Source: Pedosphaera sp. (lineage in GTDB: Bacteria; Verrucomicrobiota; Verrucomicrobiia; Limisphaerales; SIBH01). Taken from it: a stretch of 38,081 nucleotides of DNA. The position numbers were made by a program, and so were the translations under genes. The stretch is from assembly GCA_009695285.1 (NCBI GenBank), contig SIBH01000006.1, forward strand, positions 1 to 38,081, in the 5' to 3' direction. Below the pieces are notes generated by a model. That model had not been told where the DNA came from. It worked only from the letters and a program-made list of their open reading frames with translations, and searched no databases. Shown piece by piece: positions 1-8,689 of this stretch (the stretch's first letter is position 1; each line of letters opens with the position of its first letter).

Positions 1-1440
1 TTGCTGGCTGCTGTTTCCTTTGCCGTTCGGCAACACGAGAATGTTCTCCACTCGGAACCCAAGCTGCTCGGCCATTTCCGAAAGGATGATGTCCACGGGA
101 ACACAGGCTCCGGCATACCGCACATTGTCGTTGACCATGATGAGGGGGGGCATCGCGTTTCAGCACTCGCGCACACTCAGCAATAACGCAGGCCATCTCA
201 TAAAAATATCCCCGAACCATGCGGGGAATGCCGTCATTGTTCAGCAAATCCCTCTCCTTGAGGTTTTCGAGGTAGGCGAGAATTTTTTGCAGAAGTTGCT
301 GCTGATCGGCAGCGGTGATGGCGTTCTGCCAAGCCGGGTTGATGGCCAACAGGTCTTTGGCGCGGTTTTCGACAGTGCAACTCAGCATAGCCTGCCGGAG
401 GCCGACGAGTTCATCTTCCGTCACACCGAGCAGAGCCAGCTCGAGCGCATACGTCCGCGTGTAATCGTAGCGATTGCAGTATGGGGGGGAGGTTACGACG
501 CAATCGTATGCTTCAGTCTTTAGCTTTGGCAGAAGATCAAGACATGAACCTCGGTGCAGGAGAACCTCCGGCGGACGCCGAACACCGGAGAAGAGACCTT
601 CAGGTAATTCCGATGTTTTGAGATCTTCGACGATTTGTTGAAGTTTGTCCCGGATTGCCATCTCAAAATTCAGGATGGGGCCTTTGTTGAAAACCTTTTT
701 CCCCCTGTCGTCGCCCGGAGCGATGATCCCAGCGAAGGTATTGCCCGTCCTTTCGCGTGTAGCTGATTGTTTCCAAGATGCAAAGCAATGCGAACTGTAG
801 AACTGCTTGAACCCGCTTGTTCTCGCGTTCCGCAGCCGCCAAATACTTACCGAGGGAAACCACCGTGTCAGGCGGGTACGCGCCTTTTGTGATACGAAGC
901 TCATGGAGTTGGCGACACTCAGTAGAGTCTTTCCATGGAGCCGTCGCCGCCCAAACGCTGATCGCTTCGACATCGGCCCGCTCCAGTTCCCAATCAATGA
1001 TTTGTTTGGTGTCGATGATGGTCTGTCCGATGGGGAGAAGTTCTATTCCTTCTGCTTCCATGCCTTGGGTGCCAGCCGCGAACATCGCCGTGCCACTCCC
1101 GGCGAATGGGTCGAGCAGCAGTCCCTTGCCGTTGGTGTGTTTGCCGAGAAGAACTTCAACAAGACCGGCGGAGAAAGCTTCCTTGTATTTGTACCACCGG
1201 TAAATCGCCCGGCTCTTGTTTGCCTGAAAACTCACGAGCGAGCGCGTGAGGGAAGCATCGACCTTGAGCTTGTCTTTCCATCGCTGCTCTGCTTCCGCAT
1301 TCAGCGCGTCCAGTTCTTGCAACGCTGCTGATTCAGGAACGATTTCCTCGTTCGAAACCACTGCTCCGCCAAGAGCAGTGTCGGCCAGTTCAAGAATCGC
1401 ATTGTTTTGGTTCGCTTCAGCAAGACATGTACACGGTGGA
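1..1440 (-). pseudogene. DNA methyltransferase (N4-cytosine/N6-adenine type), frameshifted and partial
   Basis: Reading the minus strand and joining three frames gives one methyltransferase. Motif I (DPFAGSGTA) lies near 1088-1114. A conserved stretch (SYTRKDGQYLRWD) follows near 740-780, the catalytic motif IV (TSPPY) is at 479-493, and the late block VNDNVRYAG...ILVLPNGKGNSSQ runs off at base 1. The order motif I then TSPPY, and the TSPPY tetrad, point to an amino-methyltransferase of N4C or N6A type. Specificity cannot be told. The frame is lost twice: in the T5C5 run at 696-705 (one G too many on the coding strand) and in the G7 run at 144-150 (one C too many). Removing one base at each restores a continuous protein. 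This could be real decay or homopolymer sequencing error. The 5' end is uncertain: the recognisable protein begins near 1440 but no ordinary start codon is in frame there. No restriction endonuclease is visible in the window. Confidence 0.8.
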
Positions 1441-1547
1441 CTTTCTTGGAGCGAGACAGAAATGAGCCAAGATTGCGAATCCGGCTGGGAACGATGCAGC
1501 GTGTAAAAAACTTCGGTTTCACCGCCCGTTTCTGGCAGTCTCCGCGC

Positions 1548-2546
1548 ATGAAACAGAAAGAACCGATTCCCGTCACCGTGCTCACCGGCTACCTCGGCGC
1601 GGGCAAGACGACGCTGCTCAACCATCTGCTCACCCAACCGCACGGCCACAAGTGCGCCATCATCATCAACGAATTCGGCGCGATCAGCATCGACCACCAA
1701 CTCGTCGTCGGGGCGGACGAGGAAATCCTGGAGTTGAACAACGGCTGCCTCTGCTGCCGCGTGCGCGGCGATCTCATCAAAAGTTTGAACGGCCTTTTCC
1801 AAAAGCAGAAGCGCTTCGACTACGTGGTCATCGAGACCACCGGCCTGGCCGACCCCAGCCCCATCGCGCACACCTTCATGGCCTCGGAGCTGGCGGGGAA
1901 ACTGCGGCTCGACGCCATCGTGACGGTGGTGGACGCGCGCCATCTGGAAAAGGAGCTGAAGGACGGCACCGAGGCCCGGGCCCAGATTGCTTTCGCCGAC
2001 GTCATCCTGCTCAACAAATCCGATCTCGCCACGCCGGAGGAACTGGCGCGGGTCGAGACGCGGCTCCGCAGCATGAACGCCCTCGCGCAAATCCACCGCA
2101 CGCAGCGCTCGCAGATTGATTTCGGAAAAATTCTCAACGTGAAGGCGCGCGAACTGGCCGCGCCGTTCATCGCGCCTGGAAAATTTTCCACGAAGCTGAC
2201 ACTCACGCCCGTCGCCACCGACGCGCCGACGCATCATCACCACGACGAAAGCGTGCGCTCATTTTATCTGGAGGAGGAGCGGCCGCTCGACTTGAAGAAG
2301 CTGGAGGCGTGGTTCGGTGAGTTGCTCAACTCGCTCGGCGAGGACATTTACCGCAGCAAGGGCGTGCTGCACATCCAGGGGCAGCCCAAGCGCGTCGTGT
2401 TTCAAGGCGTCCAAATGCTGTTTGATTCCGCGCCGGAACGGTTTTGGAAAACAGATGAAAAACGCCTGAGCCAGCTTGTCTTCATCGGGCGCGAACTGGA
2501 CGAGGCAAAAATCCGTGCGGGGTTTGAGCAATGCCTGGCGAACTGA
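1548..2546 (+). CDS. CobW/COG0523-family GTP-binding metal chaperone
   Basis: A 332-residue G3E-family P-loop GTPase. The Walker A motif GYLGAGKT is at residues 14-21, the metal-binding motif CLCC at about 67-70, and an NKSD guanine-specificity motif near residue 160. A CobW_C domain follows. A short histidine cluster (HHHHDE) sits between the two domains, typical of COG0523 proteins that handle zinc or other metals. The family delivers metal ions to client enzymes in the cytoplasm; the metal and client here are not evident. The ORF track starts at 1407, but the ATG at 1548 puts the P-loop at the usual distance from the N terminus, and the preceding codons do not look coding. It is transcribed away from the broken methyltransferase, so the shared intergenic stretch should hold its promoter. 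Confidence 0.9.
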   Translation: MKQKEPIPVTVLTGYLGAGKTTLLNHLLTQPHGHKCAIIINEFGAISIDHQLVVGADEEILELNNGCLCCRVRGDLIKSLNGLFQKQKRFDYVVIETTGLADPSPIAHTFMASELAGKLRLDAIVTVVDARHLEKELKDGTEARAQIAFADVILLNKSDLATPEELARVETRLRSMNALAQIHRTQRSQIDFGKILNVKARELAAPFIAPGKFSTKLTLTPVATDAPTHHHHDESVRSFYLEEERPLDLKKLEAWFGELLNSLGEDIYRSKGVLHIQGQPKRVVFQGVQMLFDSAPERFWKTDEKRLSQLVFIGRELDEAKIRAGFEQCLAN

Positions 2547-2689
2547 GCAAGTAATTTGAAACCGCAGATGAACGCAGATTTTTAGTTTAAAGCTTCGCGT
2601 TGACGCAGACCGGGGTCTTCAGAGCACCCTAACGCGTAAACGCGGAACTCCCAACGAAGATGCGCAGACGCTCCCAGCGTCACTGACCG

Positions 2690-3007
2690 ATGAAAGCCCA
2701 ACCCGAAACCGCCGGCGAATCGAAACCCTGTTACCAGCCACGCGCACAACTTTGCACCGTGCTGGCGTGGCTCTGGATTTTTCCGGCGCTGGGCGCGGTT
2801 TGGATTTTACTGACGAGCGGGAGCGAGTGGCGGCACGCGGGCGGCTGGAGGGATGGTTTGCGCGCGGTGTGGTTCGAGCAATGGATCGCGCTCGGCCTGC
2901 TCGCGCTGCATGGATTTTTCCTGGTCATGGCGCGGTGGCTGCGGCGCACGGAGCCGTTCCGAGAAGCCCCGACGGATAATAAGAACGATTTGAACGAGAC
3001 CAGTTGA
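2690..3007 (+). CDS. small membrane protein, unknown function
   Basis: A 105-residue protein that I do not recognise. It has a polar N terminus of about 20 residues, then two hydrophobic stretches at roughly residues 22-42 (LAWLWIFPALGAVWILLT) and 66-84 (IALGLLALHGFFLVMARWL), joined by a Trp/Arg-rich loop. The tail is charged, which suggests a two-pass inner-membrane protein. It is read in the same direction as the CobW gene upstream (143 nt gap) and the zinc-ribbon gene 36 nt downstream, so it may be cotranscribed with the latter. Codon use matches the neighbours and the frame is open over its full length, but no homology is claimed. Confidence 0.6.
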   Translation: MKAQPETAGESKPCYQPRAQLCTVLAWLWIFPALGAVWILLTSGSEWRHAGGWRDGLRAVWFEQWIALGLLALHGFFLVMARWLRRTEPFREAPTDNKNDLNETS

Positions 3008-3043
3008 TTTCCGGTCTGAGATGCGGGTTAATCGACACAACTT

Positions 3044-3289
3044 ATGCCGCTTTACGAATACGAACTGTGCGAGGGCGATTGCGTGGCCTGTGGCGGCAAG
3101 TTCACTTTACGCCGCCCGCTCTCCGCCAAACCTCTGACCAATTGCCCGGCCTGCCGGAGGCCGGTCCGCAAAATCCTCTCGAACTTCAGCTCGCCCCACA
3201 AACTGAAGCCGCTCTCCATCACCGACGCGAAGAAGGCCGGCTTCACCGTCCTCAAGCGCGTGAACAAGGGCGAATACGAGCGGCAATGA
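3044..3289 (+). CDS. FmdB-family zinc-ribbon protein
   Basis: An 81-residue protein starting MPLYEYEL, the hallmark start of the FmdB/CxxC_CxxC_SSSS regulatory-protein family (usually MPLYEYxC). Cysteines in the first 20 residues (C9, C14, C17) and a later CPAC pair (about residues 36-39) can build a zinc ribbon. The tail (KAGFTVLKRVNKGEYER) is basic and low in hydrophobics. The family is widespread and often described as a putative regulatory protein; its molecular role is not established. The next gene starts 52 nt downstream on the same strand. Confidence 0.75.
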   Translation: MPLYEYELCEGDCVACGGKFTLRRPLSAKPLTNCPACRRPVRKILSNFSSPHKLKPLSITDAKKAGFTVLKRVNKGEYERQ

Positions 3290-3341
3290 AGGCCAATTAA
3301 ATCTCGCCAAAACTGCGCGCCGGGCGCACCTTCCCACCACC

Positions 3342-5333
3342 GTGAACGAGTTGCAAACCATCCAATCGGCGCTCGACCAGGCGTCGCGCCGCCGTCGCTC
3401 AGACCGCGCGCTGCGGGGTTTCTGGCGCGGGCTGTTCGTCGGCGCGATCCTCTGGCTGCTCACCCTCGCCGCTTACAAACTGTTTCCCATCCCCGGCTGG
3501 TCGCTCGCCGCCGCCGCCGCCGCCGCGGGCCTCGCGATGCTGGCCGGACTCGTCATCGGCGGCTGGCACAAACCCACCGTCGGCGAAACCGCGCGGTGGA
3601 TCGATGCCCGCCAGCATTTGCAGGAACGTCTCGGCACGGCGCTCGAAGTCGCGCAATCGCCCGCGTCCGCCGAGTGGAAAACCCTGCTCCTCGCCGACGC
3701 CTCGCGGCACGCGCAGGGACTCGACGCGCGCCGCCTGCTCCCGTTCCATCTGCCGACGGTGGCGCGCTGGTCGGTGCTGGTGCTGGCGATCGGCGCGGGA
3801 CTCGGCTTCGCCCCGGAACGCCGGAGCGCGCAGTTCTTCCAGAAGGAAATTGACAAGGCGAACATCAAGGAGACCGGCAAGCAGCTCGCGGAACTGACCA
3901 AGCACAGCCTGGAGCAGCGCGCGCCCGCGCTCGAGCCGACCAAAGAGGCGCTCGGCACCGTCGCCGAGCTGGCCCAGCAGCTCATGCAGCAGCCGTTGAC
4001 GCGCGTCGAGGCGCTGAAAGACCTGGCCAACGCCACCGAGAAATTGAAGGAGGAGGCCAGGGACCTCGCGAAAAATCCCGCGTTGAAGCCGCTCGAAAAA
4101 GCCGCGCGCGACAGTGGCAGCCGCGGCGGGCCGAATCCCGAGGCGCTGAAAAAGCAGATCGACACGCTGCAAAAATCGCTCGGCAAAGGCGACGGCGCGG
4201 ACGTTGAGAAATTGCAGAAGATGGAAAACGCCCTCGCGAAGGCCAAGGCCGCCGCGTCGAAGCTGCCCGACAAGGACACGCCCGAAGGCAAGGCCGCGCG
4301 CGAACAGCTCGCCCAATCCCTCAGCCAGCTCGCCCAGCACGCCCGCGACGCCGGCCTGCCGATGGACAATCTCGAGGACGCCATCCAGGCGCTGCAAAAC
4401 GGGAACGTCGATCAGTTCCTGAAAGATCTCACCGCCGCCGGGGCCGATCTTGGAAAACTTCAGAACATGGCCCAGGCGATGCAGAACGCGCAGCAGCAGA
4501 TGGCGCAACTCGGCAAGGACCTGGCTGAGCAGTTGAAGAACGGCCAGACCGACGCCGCGCAGCAGACGCTGCAAAAGATGACCGAGCAGTTGAAGACCGG
4601 GCAGCTTACGCAGGAGCAGTTGAAAAAAATGCTGGCGGAAGTTTCCAAGGCGGTGGATCCGGCGGGCGATTACGGCAAGGTCGCCGAGCATTTGAAGAAC
4701 GCCGTGCAGCAGATGCAGGCCGCGAAGCAGGCCGGTTCGGACGCGCAAAAAGCGCAGGCCAATCAGCCGGCCGCGCAAGCGCTGGCCGACGCCCGCGCGG
4801 AACTCGACAAGCTCGCCCAGCAACTCGCCGACGCGCAGCAGCTTTCCGACACCATCGCCGCGCTCGAACGCGCGCAGCAGGCCATCGCCACCGGTCAGGG
4901 CTGGGGCCAGTGCAAGAATCCGGGCAATGGTTTCAACCCCAAGCCGGGCCAGCGCGGCACCGGCGCTTCCGGCGTCGGCACTTGGACCGAGGACGAGACC
5001 GGCTGGACTTATTATCCCGACAAAGTTCCGCAGGACCCGGTGGACAACTCCGGCGTGCAGCGTCCCGACATGGCCGGTAAAGGCCAGAGCGAGCGCGATG
5101 AATCGCTGAACAGCGCGCTCAAGCCGACGAAGGTGAAAGGCCAGATGGCTCCCGGCGGCCCGATGCCGAACATCACGCTCAAGGGCGTTTCGATCAAAGG
5201 GACGAGCAAGGTGGATTTCCAGGAAGCCGCCACCGCCGCGCAGACCGAGGCGCAGAGCGCGCTCAACCAGGACCAGGTGCCGCGCGCCTATCGCGGCGCG
5301 GTGCGCGACTACTTTGACGATTTGAAGAAGTGA
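3342..5333 (+). CDS. membrane-anchored coiled-coil protein of the MoxR/VWA operon (DUF4175-like architecture)
   Basis: A 663-residue protein with a GTG start. Two membrane segments lie at about residues 30-48 and 53-73. A conserved-looking block follows (ARWIDARQHLQERLGTALE, about 84-102), then a third membrane segment at about 142-158. The next 350 or so residues are a highly charged Gln/Lys/Ala-rich region with strong coiled-coil character (many AQQ, LAQQL and KLQ heptads), with a Gly/Pro-rich tail at the end. This layout (two TMs, short domain, TM, long coiled coil) resembles DUF4175-type proteins that accompany MoxR and VWA genes, but the family assignment is inference from architecture. 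It probably sits in the inner membrane with the coiled coil outside. It heads the cluster of same-strand genes extending to 17058, separated from moxR by 315 nt. The low-complexity region makes distant homology hard to judge. Confidence 0.65.
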   Translation: MNELQTIQSALDQASRRRRSDRALRGFWRGLFVGAILWLLTLAAYKLFPIPGWSLAAAAAAAGLAMLAGLVIGGWHKPTVGETARWIDARQHLQERLGTALEVAQSPASAEWKTLLLADASRHAQGLDARRLLPFHLPTVARWSVLVLAIGAGLGFAPERRSAQFFQKEIDKANIKETGKQLAELTKHSLEQRAPALEPTKEALGTVAELAQQLMQQPLTRVEALKDLANATEKLKEEARDLAKNPALKPLEKAARDSGSRGGPNPEALKKQIDTLQKSLGKGDGADVEKLQKMENALAKAKAAASKLPDKDTPEGKAAREQLAQSLSQLAQHARDAGLPMDNLEDAIQALQNGNVDQFLKDLTAAGADLGKLQNMAQAMQNAQQQMAQLGKDLAEQLKNGQTDAAQQTLQKMTEQLKTGQLTQEQLKKMLAEVSKAVDPAGDYGKVAEHLKNAVQQMQAAKQAGSDAQKAQANQPAAQALADARAELDKLAQQLADAQQLSDTIAALERAQQAIATGQGWGQCKNPGNGFNPKPGQRGTGASGVGTWTEDETGWTYYPDKVPQDPVDNSGVQRPDMAGKGQSERDESLNSALKPTKVKGQMAPGGPMPNITLKGVSIKGTSKVDFQEAATAAQTEAQSALNQDQVPRAYRGAVRDYFDDLKK

Positions 5334-5648
5334 TTAGGGTTATGCACCAGACTCCCCTTGCCCCAGCGGACACACTAAAGCGTGAACTCCAACGCCGCGC
5401 GCGGGCCGTTTTCGTTGAAGTTCAACCTTTAGGTTGTCCCTGTCGGCTGAAAAGGGAATCAAGTGCACAGTTCCAGACGTGATTTTCAAACCAAGGAAGA
5501 ATGAAACCTGGCCGGGAGCAGCTTTATCTACTCCGAACCCCGCAATCGCCGCCGCCCAGTGGGGCAGCCGTCCCGGCTGTGTCCCCGGCCATCTCGCCCG
5601 TAAAACTTTTCGTCCGAATTTCTCGTCCTCTCCCTCCCTGATTATTTT
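5334..5648. other. 315-nt intergenic gap ahead of moxR
   Basis: No convincing gene is seen. The short ORF spanning it (5434-5652) has no recognisable product and is interrupted in character compared with its neighbours. The length and position directly before the MoxR ATPase make it the likely site of a separate promoter for the downstream genes, but I could not pick out convincing -35/-10 boxes or a terminator. Confidence 0.4.
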
Positions 5649-6650
5649 ATGACCACCGAACAACAAATCGCCTCCTTCCGCGACTCCTGGTCCGCCCTCC
5701 GCGCCGAAATCGGCAAGGTCATCGTCGGGCACGATGAAATTGTCGAGGGCACGCTCACCGCCATTCTCGCCGGCGGGCACGTCCTGCTCGAAGGCGTCCC
5801 CGGCCTCGGCAAGACGCTGCTCGTCCGCACGCTCAGCGAGGTGCTCGATTTGCCGTTCAACCGTATTCAGTTCACCCCCGACCTCATGCCGGCGGACATT
5901 CTCGGCACCAACCTCGTCGTCGAGTCGCCGGCCGGCCGCCGCGAGTTTCAGTTTCAGAAAGGCCCCATCTTCGCGCAGATCATTCTCGCCGACGAAATCA
6001 ACCGCGCCACGCCCAAGACGCAGTCGGCCATGCTCGAAGCCATGCAGGAAAAAAGCGTCACCGCCGGTGGCGAAATCCGCAAACTCGCCGAGCCATTCTT
6101 CGTGCTCGCCACGCAAAACCCGATCGACCAGGAAGGCACCTACCCGCTGCCCGAGGCCCAACTCGACCGCTTTTTCTTCAAGCTCGTCGTCGGCTACCCT
6201 TCGCGCGCTGAACTGACCGAAGTCCTCACCCGCACCACGGAGAACACGAAAGCCGAAGTCAAAAAAGTGCTGAACCACGACGCCGTGACGGAACTGCAAA
6301 AGCTCGTGCGCCAGGTGCCGGTCGCGTCGCACGTCAAGGACTACGCCGTGCGACTCGTCCTTGCGACGCATCCGAAGACCGACACCGCCGCGCCCATCGC
6401 CAACCAATACCTGCGGTTTGGCAGCAGCCCGCGCGGCGGCCAGTGCCTGATCCTCGCCGGCAAGGTTCGCGCGCTCACCCAAGGCCGCTTCAACGTGAGC
6501 TTCGATGACATTCAGGCCGTGGCCACGGCGGCGCTGCGGCACCGGCTGATTTTGAATTTTGAGGCCGAAGCCGAGGGCGTCACCACCGATCTGATCATCG
6601 CGAAGATTCTTTCGGAGGTGCCAAAGGATGCGGCGGCCGTCGCCGCCTGA
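5649..6650 (+). CDS. MoxR-family AAA+ ATPase
   Basis: A 333-residue AAA+ ATPase of the MoxR family. Walker A is GVPGLGKT at residues 49-56. Walker B with its extension is LADEINRATPKTQSALLE-like at about 113-129. The family signature ATQNPIDQEGTYPLPEAQLDRF follows, then the C-terminal lid domain. MoxR ATPases are cytoplasmic chaperone-like hexamers that act with VWA/MIDAS proteins to mature or insert metal or cofactor into partner complexes, often at the membrane. The context fits: the DUF58 protein, BatA-like VWA protein and a large VWA protein lie downstream on the same strand. The kinase-like gene begins only 5 nt after the stop, so the two are almost certainly cotranscribed. Confidence 0.93.
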   Translation: MTTEQQIASFRDSWSALRAEIGKVIVGHDEIVEGTLTAILAGGHVLLEGVPGLGKTLLVRTLSEVLDLPFNRIQFTPDLMPADILGTNLVVESPAGRREFQFQKGPIFAQIILADEINRATPKTQSAMLEAMQEKSVTAGGEIRKLAEPFFVLATQNPIDQEGTYPLPEAQLDRFFFKLVVGYPSRAELTEVLTRTTENTKAEVKKVLNHDAVTELQKLVRQVPVASHVKDYAVRLVLATHPKTDTAAPIANQYLRFGSSPRGGQCLILAGKVRALTQGRFNVSFDDIQAVATAALRHRLILNFEAEAEGVTTDLIIAKILSEVPKDAAAVAA

Positions 6651-6655
6651 TTTTC

Positions 6656-7765
6656 ATGCCCGCCTTTGAAGAACATCACCTCCTCGAAATTTCCCTAGCG
6701 TTTCAAATCTACGGGGAAATTCTCCACGCCGAGCCGTGCAAGATCGGCCACATCAACGAGACCTACATCGCCACCTACAATCAGGGCGGCGTGCCGGTGC
6801 GTTACATTCACCAAAAAATCAACACGACGGTCTTCAAGGACCCGGACGGCGTGATGAACAATGTCCTCCGCGTCACCGCGCATCTGCGCGCCAAGCTGCA
6901 GGCCGCCGGTGCCGCCGATATCACGCGGCGGTCGCTCACCGTCATTCCCACGCGCGACGGGCGTCCGTTTCACCGCACGAAAACGGGCGAATGCTGGCGC
7001 ACCTTTGTCTTCATCGAGGGCCTGCGAACGTTCGAAGCGGTGGAGACGGCGAAACAGGCGTTCGAAGCGGGCCGTGCCTTTGGCGAGTTTCAGCAACTGC
7101 TCGTCGATCTGCCTGGCAAACGGCTCGTCGAAACCATTCCCCATTTCCACAACACCCGGAGACGCTTCGCCGCGCTGCAAAAAGCCGCCGCCGAGGACCG
7201 CTGTAACCGCGCCGCGTCGGCGAAAGCGGAAATCGAATTCGCCCTAACCAGGGAGAAAATCACCGGCGTCATTCTGGACGCACTCGCCAAAAAGAAAGTC
7301 CCGGAGCGCATCACCCACAACGACACGAAATTCAACAACGTGATGCTCGACGTGAAGACCGGCCGGGCCTGCTGCGTGGTGGACCTCGACACGGTGATGC
7401 CCGGCTGTGCGCTCTACGATTTCGGCGACATGGTCCGCACCACCACCAGCCCGACGTTGGAGGACGAGTTGGACCTGTCGAAGGTGAAGATGGGGATGCC
7501 GATGTTCCAGGCGCTGGCGCGCGGTTATCTCGAGGCGGCGGGATCGTTCCTCACCAAAAACGAACGCGCCCTGATCGCGTTTTCCGGCAAGCTCATCACC
7601 TTCACCATCGGGCTGCGATTCCTCACCGACTACCTCAATGGCGACACCTATTTTCGCGTGCATCGCTCCGGCCACAACCTCGACCGCTGCCGCACGCAGT
7701 TCAAACTGGTCGAAAGCATCGAACGGCAGGAAGAGGCGATGCAAAAATTTGTGAACGGACTCTAG
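6656..7765 (+). CDS. APH-fold phosphotransferase, N-acetylhexosamine 1-kinase (NahK)-like
   Basis: A 369-residue aminoglycoside-phosphotransferase-fold kinase. The catalytic loop is ITHNDTKFNN (about 219-228; HxD-type Asp223, Asn228) and the metal-binding segment is VVDLDTVMPG (about 241-250). The N-terminal GHINETY resembles the nucleotide-binding loop of this group. The combination THNDTKxNN with DLDTVMPG is characteristic of NahK-like sugar 1-kinases, so phosphorylation of a hexosamine or related sugar is plausible; the substrate is not shown by the sequence. The start ATG lies 5 nt behind the moxR stop. The placement is odd, because the gene separates moxR from its usual DUF58 partner (next gene at 7796, 30 nt gap) and has no obvious role in a MoxR system. 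Confidence 0.8.
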   Translation: MPAFEEHHLLEISLAFQIYGEILHAEPCKIGHINETYIATYNQGGVPVRYIHQKINTTVFKDPDGVMNNVLRVTAHLRAKLQAAGAADITRRSLTVIPTRDGRPFHRTKTGECWRTFVFIEGLRTFEAVETAKQAFEAGRAFGEFQQLLVDLPGKRLVETIPHFHNTRRRFAALQKAAAEDRCNRAASAKAEIEFALTREKITGVILDALAKKKVPERITHNDTKFNNVMLDVKTGRACCVVDLDTVMPGCALYDFGDMVRTTTSPTLEDELDLSKVKMGMPMFQALARGYLEAAGSFLTKNERALIAFSGKLITFTIGLRFLTDYLNGDTYFRVHRSGHNLDRCRTQFKLVESIERQEEAMQKFVNGL

Positions 7766-7795
7766 CGCGCGACAAGGCTGAATCTGCCATCAACC

Positions 7796-8689
7796 ATGAA
7801 TGCGCTGCTCCCTCCCGAACTCCTCCGCCGGCTGGAACAGTTTCAACTGCTCGCCGCGCGCCGCGCGAAAAGTTCCGCCAAGGGCGAGCGCCGCAGCAAG
7901 GCGCGAGGGCAGTCCGTCGAATTCGCCGACTACCGCAACTACGTCGCTGGGGACGACCTGCGCTATCTCGACTGGAACTTGTTCGGCCGGCTCGACCGGC
8001 TGTTTCTGAAACTCTACGAGGAGGAGCGCGAGTTGCCCGTCCGCATTTTTCTCGACGCCAGCGAGTCGATGACTTTCGGCGAGCCGCGCAAGTTTGATTT
8101 TGCGCGGCAGGTGGCGGCGGCCATCGGCTACGTCGCGCTCTGCGGCTTCGACCGCGTGACCATCGTGCCGTTCCCGGAGAAAGCGGCGGATTCCACTGCG
8201 CGTGGCGCGTTGCGACAGGTGCGCGGTCGCAAATCGTCGCTCACCTATTTTCAAAACCTCTCCGCGCTCACAGCCGGCGGCACCGCGAATCTCAACGAAG
8301 CCCTGCGCCGCGGCGCGCTCGAAGCGCGGCAGGCCGGCGTGGCGATGGTGCTGAGTGATTTCCTTGACCCCGCCGGCTACGAAGCCGGCCTCACCGCGCT
8401 GGTCGGGCGCGGCTTTCAAGTGAACGCCGTGCAAATCCTCGCGCCCGAGGAACTGTCCCCCGCGACCTTTGGCGATCTGCGGTTGATCGACGCCGAGTCC
8501 GGCGCGATGCAGGAGGTAACGTTCGGAAAATTCCGCCTGCACGCCTACCAGCAGACCGTGCAAAACTTCTGCCAGCGTCTGAAAGAATTCTGCTCCAGCC
8601 GCGGTGTCAACTTTTTCAGCGTCAGTTCCGCCACTTCGCTCGAGGAACTTTTGCTCAAGCAACTGCGCGCGTCGGAGGTCTGGTCGTGA
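7796..8689 (+). CDS. DUF58 domain protein
   Basis: A 297-residue protein with the DUF58 signature YRNYVAGDDLRYLDWN at residues 46-61. A VWA-like core begins at about residue 82 with a MIDAS-type LDASESM. No signal peptide or membrane segment is apparent, so it is probably cytoplasmic or peripheral at the membrane. DUF58 proteins are the usual partners encoded next to MoxR ATPases; the VWA fold suggests metal-dependent protein contacts. Its stop overlaps the GTG start of the BatA-like gene (GTGA, 8686-8689), so the two are translationally coupled. Confidence 0.9.
   Translation: MNALLPPELLRRLEQFQLLAARRAKSSAKGERRSKARGQSVEFADYRNYVAGDDLRYLDWNLFGRLDRLFLKLYEEERELPVRIFLDASESMTFGEPRKFDFARQVAAAIGYVALCGFDRVTIVPFPEKAADSTARGALRQVRGRKSSLTYFQNLSALTAGGTANLNEALRRGALEARQAGVAMVLSDFLDPAGYEAGLTALVGRGFQVNAVQILAPEELSPATFGDLRLIDAESGAMQEVTFGKFRLHAYQQTVQNFCQRLKEFCSSRGVNFFSVSSATSLEELLLKQLRASEVWS

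Noticed and set aside
663-2243. 526-codon minus-strand ORF across the CobW gene
   Set aside because: Only its last 260 or so codons (below about 1440) are methyltransferase; the rest is an antisense shadow of the CobW gene with no recognisable protein character.
3399-4823. 474-codon minus-strand ORF opposite the coiled-coil gene
   Set aside because: Low-complexity Leu/Arg/Gly-rich antisense shadow of a biased coding sequence; the plus strand has coherent membrane and coiled-coil structure.
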